From: Streptosporangiaceae bacterium
GTDB lineage: Bacteria; Actinomycetota; Actinomycetes; Streptosporangiales; Streptosporangiaceae
Direction of reading: 5' to 3'
Assembly: GCA_030041195.1 (NCBI GenBank)
Contig: JASHOI010000241.1
Span: forward strand, 1 to 8,083
Length of the DNA stretch: 8,083 bases
The position numbers and the translations under genes are program-made. Below the pieces are notes generated by a model. It was not told where the DNA came from. It made no database searches and worked only from the letters and a program-made list of their open reading frames with translations. Shown piece by piece: positions 1-6,022 of the stretch; within the stretch, counting starts at the first letter, position 1, and each line of letters opens with the position of its first letter.

Positions 1-10
1 GGGATGAACC

Positions 11-934
11 TCAGAGGTCGGCGGCCAGCTTCTCCAGCCGCTCGCGGCAGTCGGCGTCTGCGGGAGTGTAGACGATGAGCCTCGAGCCGGGGCGCGGGCC
101 CAGCCAGTAGTTCGTGCTCTCCAGCCGGAGCAGTCCCACCTTCTCATTCATGATCAGCTTGGTCTGGTTCTCCGGGCCCAGCACCTCGCGTTCCTCCCAC
201 ACTCTCACGAACTCGGGTGAGGCCTCGCTGAGCCGCGCGATGAGACCCCGCCAGGCGGGCTCGCCGACATGGTCGGCCATGGCCAGCCGGTACTGGGCGA
301 CGAGCCGGTGCGCGGTCTGCTCCCATTCGACCATGCCGCGCCGCCATTCGGGGCGGGTGAACGACAGCCAGAGCATGTTGCGGTCGCCGAGCGGCAGCGC
401 GTCCAGGTCCGCGAACAGATGGCCGTAGACCTGGTTGTAGGCGAGCACGTCGAAGCGGGAGTTCTGCACCACGGCCGGGATCGGGGTGAGCCCGTCCAGC
501 ATGGTCTGCACCGCTGGCGAGATGGACTGGCACTCCTTGGCAAGCCGCTGCTCGGCGAACCCGGCGAGCGTCATCACGTGCGAGCGCTCGTGCGGGTCGA
601 GCAGCAGCGTGCGGCACACCGCCTCGAGCACCTGCGGCGAGACGTTGATGTCCCGGCCCTGTTCGAGCCACGTGTACCAGGTCACGCCGACCCCGGCGAG
701 CTGCGCCAGCTCCTCACGCCGCAGCCCGGGGGTCCGCCGCCGGCCCACCGGGGTGACGCCCACCTGCGCCGGCGCGATCCGCTCGCGCCGGTCGCGCAGG
801 AATGCGCCCAGTTCCCGGCGGCGCAGCTCGGCCGCCTCCCGGGTGTTGACCATCGCGACCACCTTGCCGTCGGGGCCGCACGGGTCGCCGGCCGCGGCCG
901 CCTCCGTGCCCGCCAGAGTCCCGCCGTTCACCAT
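11..934 (-). CDS. XRE-family helix-turn-helix regulator with MmyB-like ligand-binding domain
   Basis: Likely a DNA-binding repressor or activator acting on its own promoter and on the divergent exporter at 1038. Counting from the ATG at 934, the N-terminal third holds a Cro/C1-type helix-turn-helix with the family signature GRRRTPGLRREELAQLAGVG followed by WYTWLEQGRDI (about residues 64-96). The rest (about 135-305) matches the MmyB-like PAS-type domain, including VVQNSRFDVLAYN and a C-terminal LIVYTPADADCRERLEKL. The start is uncertain. ATG 934 and the adjacent GTG 931 follow GGAGG, which is very close to the ATG and 4 bases from the GTG. ATG 853 follows AAGGTGG with 5-base spacing and would give the more usual 280 residues. 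I kept 934 because 26 of the 27 extra codons end in G or C, as in real coding sequence here. The family is clear; the ligand is unknown. Confidence 0.9.
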   Translation of the reverse strand: MVNGGTLAGTEAAAAGDPCGPDGKVVAMVNTREAAELRRRELGAFLRDRRERIAPAQVGVTPVGRRRTPGLRREELAQLAGVGVTWYTWLEQGRDINVSPQVLEAVCRTLLLDPHERSHVMTLAGFAEQRLAKECQSISPAVQTMLDGLTPIPAVVQNSRFDVLAYNQVYGHLFADLDALPLGDRNMLWLSFTRPEWRRGMVEWEQTAHRLVAQYRLAMADHVGEPAWRGLIARLSEASPEFVRVWEEREVLGPENQTKLIMNEKVGLLRLESTNYWLGPRPGSRLIVYTPADADCRERLEKLAADL

Positions 935-964
935 GCCTCCATCGTGCGTCCCGTTCAGGCCCTA

Positions 965-994
965 TTGCCAGGTGTCTGTCAGTACCAGGATAAC
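965..994 (+). promoter_or_regulatory. Candidate promoter of the DHA2 exporter gene
   Basis: TTGCCA at 965-970 (5 of 6 to TTGACA) is followed after 18 bases by GATAAC at 989-994 (4 of 6 to TATAAT). This would start RNA near 1001, on top of the CCTGGTACCAGG palindrome. An alternative -10 is TACGTT at 1014-1019 with a weak -35, which would place the same palindrome in the promoter spacer. Both readings leave the CCAGG boxes positioned to block polymerase. This is inferred from sequence match only. Confidence 0.4.
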
Positions 995-1014
995 CAGGCT
1001 CCTGGTACCAGGCT
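968..1014. promoter_or_regulatory. CCAGG-box operator cluster between the XRE regulator and the exporter
   Basis: Four CCAGG boxes lie at 968-972, 985-989, 994-998 and 1008-1012, with an opposing CCTGG at 1001-1005. They build a perfect 9-base inverted repeat, GTACCAGGA (982-990) with TCCTGGTAC (1000-1008), separated by 9 bases. The same half-site also takes part in a perfect 12-base palindrome, CCTGGTACCAGG (1001-1012). ACCAGGCT is repeated directly at 993-1000 and 1007-1014. Placement in the divergent spacer makes it the probable binding site of the XRE regulator. The protein-site match is inference. Confidence 0.6.
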
Positions 1015-1037
1015 ACGTTTCCGCGCACGCTGGTGAC

Positions 1038-2492
1038 ATGACATCAGGAGTTGACGAGACCATCCGTCCGGCAGCCATAGCCCCGGCGATCGCCGCCGAG
1101 GGCCAGCCCGCCTCCCTGACCACGCTGGGGCTGATGACCGTGCTCATCGGCGTGTTCCTGCCGATGACCGACTTCTTCATCGTGAACGTGGCGCTGCCGA
1201 CCATCGACCGCGACCTGCACGCCTCGCCCGGCATGCTGCAGCTCGTGGTCGCCGGGTACGCGATCGCCTACGCGCTGCTGCTCGTCGTCGGCGGGCGGCT
1301 CGGCGATGCGGTCGGCCGCAAGCGGCTGTTCCTGGCCGGGATGGCGGCCTTCACCGTGACGTCGCTGGCCTGCGGCGTCGCTCCCGGCATCGGCGCGCTG
1401 GTCGCCGCGCGGGCGCTGCAGGGTGCCGCCTCGGCGATGATGCTGCCGCAGGTGCTGTCCACCATCCAGGCCACCACGTCGGGCCCGGCCCGGGCCCGGG
1501 CGCTCGGCCGCTACGGGGCGACCGGCGGCATCGCCGTGGTGGCCGGCCAGCTCCTCGGCGGCCTGCTGGTGTCGGCCAACATCGCCGGGATGAGCTGGCG
1601 GCCGATCTTCCTGGTCAACGTGCCGGTCGGGATCGCCGGCCTGGTGCTCGCCGCCCGCGTGGTGCCGGACACGCGCTCCGATGACCCGGCGCCGGTCGAC
1701 CGGCGCGGCACGCTGCTGCTCGGCTGGGCGACGCTCGCGCTGCTGATCCCGCTCACCGAGGGCCGGTCCCTCGGCTGGCCGCCGTGGACGATCGTGCTGC
1801 TGATCACCGCGCCGGTGGCGGCTGTCGCGTTCGTCAGGGCGGAGCGGGCGCTCGAAGAGCGGGGCGGGGTGCCGCTGGTCCCGATCTCGCTGCTGCGCGT
1901 GCCGAGCATGCGCCGTGGCCTGCTGCTCGCGGTCCCGTTCTTCACCGGCTTCGGCGGGTTCATGTTCGTGATCGCGCTGACGTTGCAGGACGGCAGCGGA
2001 ATCTCCGCGCTCGACGCCGGCGTGATCCTCGTTCCGATGGCGCTCGGCTTCCTGGCCGCCTCGCTCTCGACCGCCAGGCTGCTGCCGAGGTTCGGCCGCC
2101 GGGTGCTGACCGCCGGCGCGCTGATCCAGTCGGCCGGGCTGCTCGGCGTCATCGCGGAGCTGGCCAGTTCCTGGCCGCATCCCAGCGTGCTGTGGATGGG
2201 CCCGGGGATGCTGGTGCTCGGCATCGGGCAGGGCCTGATCATGAGCCCGCTGTTCGGTGCCGTGCTCTCCGAGGTGCCGCGGCGGAAAGCAGGCGTGGGC
2301 AGCGGCGTGCTGGCCACCACCCAGCAGAGCGCGCTCGCGCTCGGCGTGGCCACGCTCGGCAGCCTGTACCTGACGATCGCCGTCCCCGGCTCCGCCGGCC
2401 CGGACGGCGCGGCCAGGGTGATCCTCGGCATCCTGGTGCTGAACGCGCTCGGGGTCGGCGTCATGAGCCGCCGCCTGCCCGTGCTGCGGTAA
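1038..2492 (+). CDS. DHA2/EmrB-QacA-type MFS drug exporter, 14 TM
   Basis: Inner-membrane proton-coupled efflux protein of the major facilitator superfamily; 484 residues, the usual length for 14-helix DHA2 members. Diagnostic motifs are TDFFIVNVALPTI in helix 1 (44-56), motif A GGRLGDAVGRKR in the 2-3 loop (85-96), motif B RALQGAASAMMLPQ in helix 4 (125-138), an antiporter-type motif C (160-175) and WRPIFLVNVPVG after helix 6 (187-198). Motif C reads AGQLLGG instead of the usual GPxxGG, so the typical proline is a glutamine. ATG 1038 was chosen because family homology begins about 25 residues later. The longer open frame upstream runs through the operator region and the antisense of the regulator. 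The region before the start has only GGTGAC, so ribosome binding is weak. It is divergent from the XRE regulator, a common repressor-pump pairing. Substrate not inferable. Confidence 0.93.
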   Translation: MTSGVDETIRPAAIAPAIAAEGQPASLTTLGLMTVLIGVFLPMTDFFIVNVALPTIDRDLHASPGMLQLVVAGYAIAYALLLVVGGRLGDAVGRKRLFLAGMAAFTVTSLACGVAPGIGALVAARALQGAASAMMLPQVLSTIQATTSGPARARALGRYGATGGIAVVAGQLLGGLLVSANIAGMSWRPIFLVNVPVGIAGLVLAARVVPDTRSDDPAPVDRRGTLLLGWATLALLIPLTEGRSLGWPPWTIVLLITAPVAAVAFVRAERALEERGGVPLVPISLLRVPSMRRGLLLAVPFFTGFGGFMFVIALTLQDGSGISALDAGVILVPMALGFLAASLSTARLLPRFGRRVLTAGALIQSAGLLGVIAELASSWPHPSVLWMGPGMLVLGIGQGLIMSPLFGAVLSEVPRRKAGVGSGVLATTQQSALALGVATLGSLYLTIAVPGSAGPDGAARVILGILVLNALGVGVMSRRLPVLR

Positions 2493-2509
2493 TCGCACGC
2501 GGCCCAAGG

Positions 2510-2550
2510 CGCCCCCGGTCTGCAGCCCTCTGTGCTCCGGACCGGGGGCG
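2510..2550 (+). terminator. Hairpin terminator after the DHA2 exporter
   Basis: A perfect 11-base inverted repeat, CGCCCCCGGTC (2510-2520) and GACCGGGGGCG (2540-2550), encloses a 19-base loop 17 bases past the TAA stop. There is no T-run after it, which is normal for GC-rich actinobacterial hairpin terminators. It isolates the exporter from the membrane-protein gene at 2601 and argues against a start for that gene at 2532, which lies inside the loop. Confidence 0.65.
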
Positions 2551-2557
2551 TCTGGCG

Positions 2558-2563
2558 TACGGT
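2558..2563 (+). promoter_or_regulatory. Possible -10 box of the membrane-protein gene
   Basis: TACGGT fits the actinobacterial TAnnnT -10 pattern and lies between the hairpin at 2510-2550 and the ribosome binding site at 2585-2594. No good -35 sits 16-18 bases upstream, so this is weak. It would give a leader of about 30 bases. Confidence 0.25.
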
Positions 2564-2584
2564 GACTGCGGCGAATGTCCCTGT

Positions 2585-2594
2585 GGGAGGGAGG
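2585..2594 (+). promoter_or_regulatory. Strong ribosome binding site fixing the GTG start at 2601
   Basis: GGGAGGGAGG contains two overlapping Shine-Dalgarno cores and ends 6 bases before GTG 2601. Upstream of 2601, 5 of 23 in-frame codons end in A or T, whereas the 17 codons from 2601 onward all end in G or C. Together these set the start at 2601 rather than at the in-frame GTG at 2532. Confidence 0.8.
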
Positions 2595-2600
2595 CGGGGG

Positions 2601-4361
2601 GTGAGCGTCGTCCCGTCGGCGGTCGAGTCGTCCCAGGCGGCGGAGCACAAGCCTGCCCGCCGCGCGGCGGCTGTACCGTGGCTGGTCTTGTGCTGCTACC
2701 TCGCCGCCGCGGTGGCGGTGACCGCGCACCTGTGGGCCGACCCGGCGGGACGGGTGCAGCGTGGCGACCCGCACGACGTCGACCTGTTCGCCTGGTACAT
2801 CCGCTATGCGGCGACGGCGGTCAGCCACGGGCGGCTGCCCGCCCTGTTCACGACCGCCCTGAACCCGCCGCAGGGCGTCAACCTGATGTGGAACACGTCG
2901 CTGCTGCTGCCCGGGATCGTGCTGACTCCGGTGACGCTGCTGGCCGGGCCGCAGACCAGCCTCACCGTGATGCTGACGCTGAGCCTGGCCGGTTCGGCGG
3001 CCGCGCTGTTTTTTGTGCTGCGCCGGTGGGGAGCCAGCATCCTGGCCGCTGCCCTCGGCGGCGCCGTGTACGGGTTCTCCCCGGCCCTGATCAACTCCGG
3101 GCTCGGCCACTACCACCTGGTGTTCGCGGTGCTGCCGCCGCTGATGATCCACGCGCTGCTGCGGCTGCTCACCGGCCGCGGCAAGGCGGTGCGGACCGGC
3201 GTCTGGCTCGGCCTGATGGTGGCCGCGCAGGTCTTCATCGGCGAGGAAGTGCTCGTCTACACCGCCGTGGCCTGCGTGGTGCTGACCGTGGTACTCGCGG
3301 CGCAGCGGCCGCGGGCCGCACTGGAGCGGGCCGGGCCCGTCGCGCTCGGGCTGGCCGTGGCGCTCGCGGTCGCGCTGGTGATCAGCGGGCACGCGCTGTT
3401 GGTGCAGTTCCATGGCCCGCGGGCCGAGCACGGCGCGGCGAAGTTTTCCTGGTCGACCAATCTCGCCTATTTCGTCAACCCCACCGGGAACGTCCTTTTT
3501 CACACGTCGGCCGGCGCGCTCGCCGCGATGCGCGCCCATCTGGGTCCCCCTGAGATCCTGGCCTACCTTGGCTGGCCGCTGATCGCCGTTCTGGCCCTGG
3601 GCATCATCTGCTTCTGGCGGGATGCGCGGGTCCGCGCCGCCGCCATAACGTTCCTGGTGCTGGAGCTGTTCAGCCTCGGCGGCGGGAACCAGGCACACGT
3701 CTCCGGGCGGCTGCTGCCGTGGCACTGGCTGGAGGGCCTGCCGGGCCTCACATCGGTGCTGCCGGACCGGTTCGCGATCGTCGCCGACGGCGCGGCAGCG
3801 GCGGTGCTCGCCTTCTCGCTGGACCGCGCGCGCGCCGCGGTGCGGGACCGGGGCCGGCCGGTCGCGTGGATCCCGGCGGCGGTCGCGGTGCTGGCGATCG
3901 TGCCGCTGATCCCGCTGCCGTACCAGGCGTCCTCGCTGCCGGCGGTCCCGGCAGGCTGGCAGGCGGCGTTCGCGAGGTTGCGGCTCCAGCAAGACGCCCG
4001 CGTCCTCGTGGTGCCGATCGCCAACGTGGGGCACACGATGGCGATGCGCTGGCAGGCGGACACCGGCGAGCCGGGCTCGATGATCGGCGGCTACTACCTC
4101 GGCCCCACCCCGGGCACCCGGCTGGCCATGTTCGATCCCATGCCGGCCAGGGCGACCGCCAAGTACATGGACGACCTCTGGGCGGGCACGCGGCCCGCCG
4201 ACAGCTCCGGCGTGGCCTCGATCCGGGCAGCGCTGGCGCTCTGGCGCCCGGCCGCCGTGGTCGCGGTCACCAGCCCGGGCTCGCCGATGGGGCGGGTGCT
4301 GATCAAGCTGCTCGGCCGGCCCGGCTTCGACTCTGGCGGCGTGCTCGCGTGGCGGCGCTAG
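2601..4361 (+). CDS. Polytopic GT-C-like membrane protein, putative lipid-linked glycosyltransferase
   Basis: A 586-residue integral membrane protein. After a 25-residue cytoplasmic start, the first helix (about 26-45) leads into an extracytoplasmic loop with the acidic motif DPHDVD (56-61). This is the position where GT-C enzymes carry their catalytic or metal-binding aspartates. Then come ALNPPQGVNLMWNTS, about nine further hydrophobic segments including GFSPALINSGLGHYHL, a periplasmic loop with FSWSTNLAYFVNPTG, and a PDRFAIVADGAAAAVLAF segment. The last 130 residues are soluble-looking (RVLVVPIANVGHTMAMRWQA and onward). The architecture resembles GT-C fold mannosyl- or arabinosyltransferases that use polyprenyl-phosphate sugars, and the many actinobacterial proteins annotated only as hypothetical membrane proteins. 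Donor and acceptor are unknown, and no sugar-pathway gene is adjacent. The membrane assignment is sure; the glycosyltransferase role is inference. Confidence 0.8.
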   Translation: MSVVPSAVESSQAAEHKPARRAAAVPWLVLCCYLAAAVAVTAHLWADPAGRVQRGDPHDVDLFAWYIRYAATAVSHGRLPALFTTALNPPQGVNLMWNTSLLLPGIVLTPVTLLAGPQTSLTVMLTLSLAGSAAALFFVLRRWGASILAAALGGAVYGFSPALINSGLGHYHLVFAVLPPLMIHALLRLLTGRGKAVRTGVWLGLMVAAQVFIGEEVLVYTAVACVVLTVVLAAQRPRAALERAGPVALGLAVALAVALVISGHALLVQFHGPRAEHGAAKFSWSTNLAYFVNPTGNVLFHTSAGALAAMRAHLGPPEILAYLGWPLIAVLALGIICFWRDARVRAAAITFLVLELFSLGGGNQAHVSGRLLPWHWLEGLPGLTSVLPDRFAIVADGAAAAVLAFSLDRARAAVRDRGRPVAWIPAAVAVLAIVPLIPLPYQASSLPAVPAGWQAAFARLRLQQDARVLVVPIANVGHTMAMRWQADTGEPGSMIGGYYLGPTPGTRLAMFDPMPARATAKYMDDLWAGTRPADSSGVASIRAALALWRPAAVVAVTSPGSPMGRVLIKLLGRPGFDSGGVLAWRR

Positions 4362-4366
4362 CGCCG
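4353..4366. terminator. 14-base perfect palindrome at the convergent gene ends
   Basis: CGGCGCTAGCGCCG overlaps the TAG stop of the membrane-protein gene and lies 17 bases before the stop of the convergent MarR-like gene. It could fold into a short GC stem on both transcripts and so act as a weak two-way terminator in the 22-base gap. The stem is only about five pairs once a loop is allowed, so the function is uncertain. Confidence 0.3.
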
Positions 4367-4383
4367 TAGCCGGGCCGGGTCAC

Positions 4384-4842
4384 TCAGTTTGCTTGTCCGC
4401 CGCTGAGCTCGCCAGCGCGGTCGATGACCTGCCGCAGCACGCGATGCGCCGTGGCCAGGTCCGCCGCGGCCACGCCGGAGTACAGCTCCCGGACCGAGGG
4501 GGCGATGGCCGCGTTCAGCCTGCTGAGCGTCTCGGTGCCCGCCGGGGTCAGCCGGGCGGGACCGGGGCCGTCCTTGGCCGTGCCGGTGGCCAGCCCGCGC
4601 GCTTCGAGTCCGGCGAGCAGTTCGCCGACCGCGGCCGGGCTGAGCGCGAGCTGGCGCTGCCCGGCGAGCAATTCGTGCAGGATCGCCGGGGGCTCGAACG
4701 GGCCGCGTGCCGCGAGCACGCGAAGGACGACGTGCTCGCGCGCGGTGCTTCCGGTTCCGGCGAGGGCCTGCTCTTGCAGGGCCTGGACGGCGCCGAACGC
4801 TTCGGCGATGTCCTGGCCGGTGAGGGCTGGTGGCTGGGTCAT
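4384..4842 (-). CDS. MarR-like winged-helix transcription regulator
   Basis: A 152-residue DNA-binding regulator of a diverged actinobacterial MarR type, beginning MTQPPALTGQDIAEAF. Helical dimerisation segments (about 8-30 and 105-145) flank a winged helix. Its recognition region is about 66-83 (ALSPAAVGELLAGLEARGL), followed by a short wing ending in ARLTPAG. The classic DxR pair in the wing is missing, unlike in its divergent neighbour. The start is ATG 4842, with AGGAG 7 bases upstream. The open frame runs on to 5061, but that extension crosses the promoter region and is antisense to the neighbouring gene. It converges on the GT-C-like gene with a 22-base gap and diverges from the MarR gene at 4942, so it may control itself and that neighbour. 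Ligand unknown. Confidence 0.85.
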   Translation of the reverse strand: MTQPPALTGQDIAEAFGAVQALQEQALAGTGSTAREHVVLRVLAARGPFEPPAILHELLAGQRQLALSPAAVGELLAGLEARGLATGTAKDGPGPARLTPAGTETLSRLNAAIAPSVRELYSGVAAADLATAHRVLRQVIDRAGELSGGQAN

Positions 4843-4881
4843 GAGACTGCTCCTGTTCCTGTCCGTTCGCGGTATCTGGCA

Positions 4882-4918
4882 TATAGTTAACATAGACATT
4901 ATGAACTTGTCAACTATA
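4882..4918. promoter_or_regulatory. Interrupted palindromic operator between the two MarR genes
   Basis: Perfect 7-base arms TATAGTT (4882-4888) and AACTATA (4912-4918) are centred on 4900. Further symmetric pairs lie inside them: ACA (4890-4892) with TGT (4908-4910), and CAT (4897-4899) with ATG (4901-4903). The right half contains TTGTCAACTAT, like known MarR-family sites that use TTGNCAA cores. It overlaps the promoters of both divergent regulators, so one or both proteins probably bind here and repress both genes. Binding is inferred, not shown. Confidence 0.65.
4884..4913 (-). promoter_or_regulatory. Promoter of the minus-strand MarR-like gene
   Basis: On the minus strand a perfect TTGACA (4913-4908) is followed after 17-18 bases by TTAACT or TAACTA (4890-4884). 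RNA would start near 4877, giving a leader of about 35 bases before ATG 4842, with room for its AGGAG ribosome binding site. The -10 match is modest; the -35 match is exact. Confidence 0.5.
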
Positions 4919-4935
4919 AGGTTGCCATGTAGACT
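4907..4935 (+). promoter_or_regulatory. Leaderless-type promoter of the plus-strand MarR gene
   Basis: TTGTCA (4907-4912, 5 of 6) and TAGACT (4930-4935, 4 of 6 and fitting TAnnnT) are 17 bases apart, and GTG 4942 begins 6 bases later. That spacing puts the RNA start at the first base of the start codon. No Shine-Dalgarno sequence precedes this GTG, and an in-frame TAG at 4930 rules out any start further upstream. A competing reading, TAGACA (4893-4898), 16 bases, TATAAG (4915-4920), would give a leader of about 15 bases. Confidence 0.55.
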
Positions 4936-4941
4936 AACGAC

Positions 4942-5406
4942 GTGACCAGCACGGAGAGCGAGGTCCGCGGCAACGTGGGATTCCTGATCTGGCGGCTGTC
5001 CATGCGCTGGCGGGCCACGATGGACCGGGTGCTCGCGCCCCTCGGCCTCACCCACGCGCAATACGCCGTGCTCGCCCCGCTGTACGGCATGTCCCGCGAC
5101 GGCGCCAGGCCCAGCCAGCGGGAGCTCGCCGACCTGACCGGCCTCGACCCGGTCTACGTGTCCAAGCTGGTGCGCGCGCTGGAGCGGGACGGATTCCTCA
5201 CCCGGTCGGTGAAGGCAGCCGACCCCCGTGCCGTCGAGCTCGCGCTGACCGACCGCGGCGCGGCAACCGTCCAGGAAGGCATAACAGCCGTCTACGACAT
5301 GCGCGACCGGCTAACCCGGCCGCTCGGCGGCAACGACGGGAAAGCCACCGCCGAGCTGGCCCAGATGATCCGCCAGCTCCTCGACGCGCCCGAACACGAC
5401 GGCTGA
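4942..5406 (+). CDS. MarR-family transcription regulator
   Basis: A 154-residue dimeric winged-helix regulator of canonical MarR type. The N-terminal helix 8-31 leads to LAPLGLTHAQYAVL (31-44). The helix-turn-helix is SQRELADLTGLDPVYVSKLVRALERDGFL (58-86), and the wing carries the conserved DPR (94-96) and LALTDRG (100-106). The C-terminal helix 125-150 completes the dimer interface. The start is GTG 4942, the first possible one after an in-frame TAG at 4930, with no ribosome binding site, so the message is probably leaderless. It is divergent from another MarR-like gene with 99 bases between them, so auto- and cross-regulation over the shared palindrome is likely. No target enzyme or pump lies directly downstream, because the next gene (HxlR) faces it. 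The inducer is unknown. Confidence 0.92.
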   Translation: MTSTESEVRGNVGFLIWRLSMRWRATMDRVLAPLGLTHAQYAVLAPLYGMSRDGARPSQRELADLTGLDPVYVSKLVRALERDGFLTRSVKAADPRAVELALTDRGAATVQEGITAVYDMRDRLTRPLGGNDGKATAELAQMIRQLLDAPEHDG

Positions 5407-5454
5407 ACTCGGCGCCGCGCACCCGGCCGGCCACGGCGGTGAGCGTTCAGGCCA

Positions 5455-5970
5455 CTACGTCTCGACCGGCTCCAGCAGCCGGTGCGGTGCCGACAGGGCC
5501 GCCGTCACCGCGTCGTCGCGGAGCCCGCGACGGCCTCCTCGGCGCGGCTCCATGATGATCTCCTCCGGCCCCGGTGTCTGCCCGCAGGCGGCGCACAGAC
5601 CGCTGGCCTCGAGGCTGCTGCCGCAGGCGGCGTGCTTGAACACGCGGCTGTTCGGGTAGCGGTGCCGGTCGCCCCAGACCAGCAGGCCATGCAGCACCGG
5701 CCACAGGTCGCGGCCGGCCGCGGTGAGCTCGTAGAGGTGCCGTCCGGCGTGCCGCGGGTCGGGCCGGCGCTCCAGGATGCCGTCCTCGACCAGCCCGGTC
5801 AGCCGGTCGGACAGCACGGCCTTGGGGATGTCGAGGTGGGCCTGGAAGTCGTTGAAGCGGCGCACCCCGTAAAACGCGTCGCGGACGATCAGCAGCGTCC
5901 ACCGCTCGCCGACCACTTCGAGCGCGCGGGCCAGCGAGCAGTCCTGCCGCTGGTAATCCTTGCCGAGCAT
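5455..5970 (-). CDS. HxlR-family regulator with C-terminal Cys/His zinc-ribbon-like tail
   Basis: A 171-residue winged-helix regulator. DYQRQDCSLARALEVVGERW (5-24) and LLIVRDAFYGVRRFNDFQ (26-43) are the HxlR signature. The recognition helix follows (IPKAVLSDRLTGLVEDGIL, 48-66), then the wing with YELTAAG (80-86). Cys11 sits where redox-sensing HxlR proteins such as YodB and HypR keep their reactive thiol. After the usual end of the domain (about residue 110), an added tail has H113, C116, C126 and C129 (HX2C-X9-CX2C), a probable metal site. The start is ATG 5970, close to where family homology begins. GGAGG lies only one base before it, and TATGCT lies six bases before it, so a leaderless message is likely. 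It is divergent from the MFS transporter at 6064, which it probably represses. Confidence 0.92.
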   Translation of the reverse strand: MLGKDYQRQDCSLARALEVVGERWTLLIVRDAFYGVRRFNDFQAHLDIPKAVLSDRLTGLVEDGILERRPDPRHAGRHLYELTAAGRDLWPVLHGLLVWGDRHRYPNSRVFKHAACGSSLEASGLCAACGQTPGPEEIIMEPRRGGRRGLRDDAVTAALSAPHRLLEPVET

Positions 5971-5976
5971 GCCTCC

Positions 5977-5982
5977 AGCATA
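5977..5982 (-). promoter_or_regulatory. -10 box of the HxlR gene, leaderless layout
   Basis: On the minus strand TATGCT (TAnnnT, 4 of 6 to TATAAT) ends exactly 6 bases before ATG 5970, so RNA would begin at the start codon. I see no good -35 at 16-18 bases, which limits confidence. Confidence 0.4.
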
Positions 5983-5990
5983 CCGCCGAG

Positions 5991-6020
5991 TTCAGTCATC
6001 AGACCCATGCGTGCTATCGT
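5991..6020 (+). promoter_or_regulatory. Candidate promoter of the MFS transporter gene
   Basis: TTCAGT (5991-5996, 3 of 6) and TATCGT (6015-6020, TAnnnT, 4 of 6) are 18 bases apart. RNA would start near 6027, inside the GGTTC/GAACC operator, so a bound repressor would block initiation. The -35 is poor. Confidence 0.35.
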
Positions 6021-6022
6021 CA

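Noticed and set aside
486..1037. N-terminal extension of the exporter frame upstream of 1038
   Set aside because: It would run antisense through the XRE gene and through the operator; exporter homology begins just after 1038.
2532..2600. Earlier GTG start for the GT-C-like gene
   Set aside because: It lies inside the terminator loop, has poor third-position G/C, and lacks a ribosome binding site, whereas 2601 has a strong one.
1044..4034. A 996-codon open frame on the minus strand antisense to the exporter and GT-C-like genes
   Set aside because: Its product is rich in R, H, Q, P and G with no domain, and it simply mirrors the G/C-ending codons of two real genes and even crosses the hairpin between them.
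4843..5061. 73-residue N-terminal extension of the minus-strand MarR-like gene
   Set aside because: It would cover the promoter-operator region and the start of the opposing MarR gene; ATG 4842 has a good AGGAG and matches the family start.
5413..5438. Possible hairpin (CGCCG with CGGCG) between the convergent MarR and HxlR genes
   Set aside because: Only five pairs around a 16-base loop in very GC-rich DNA, so it cannot be told from chance.
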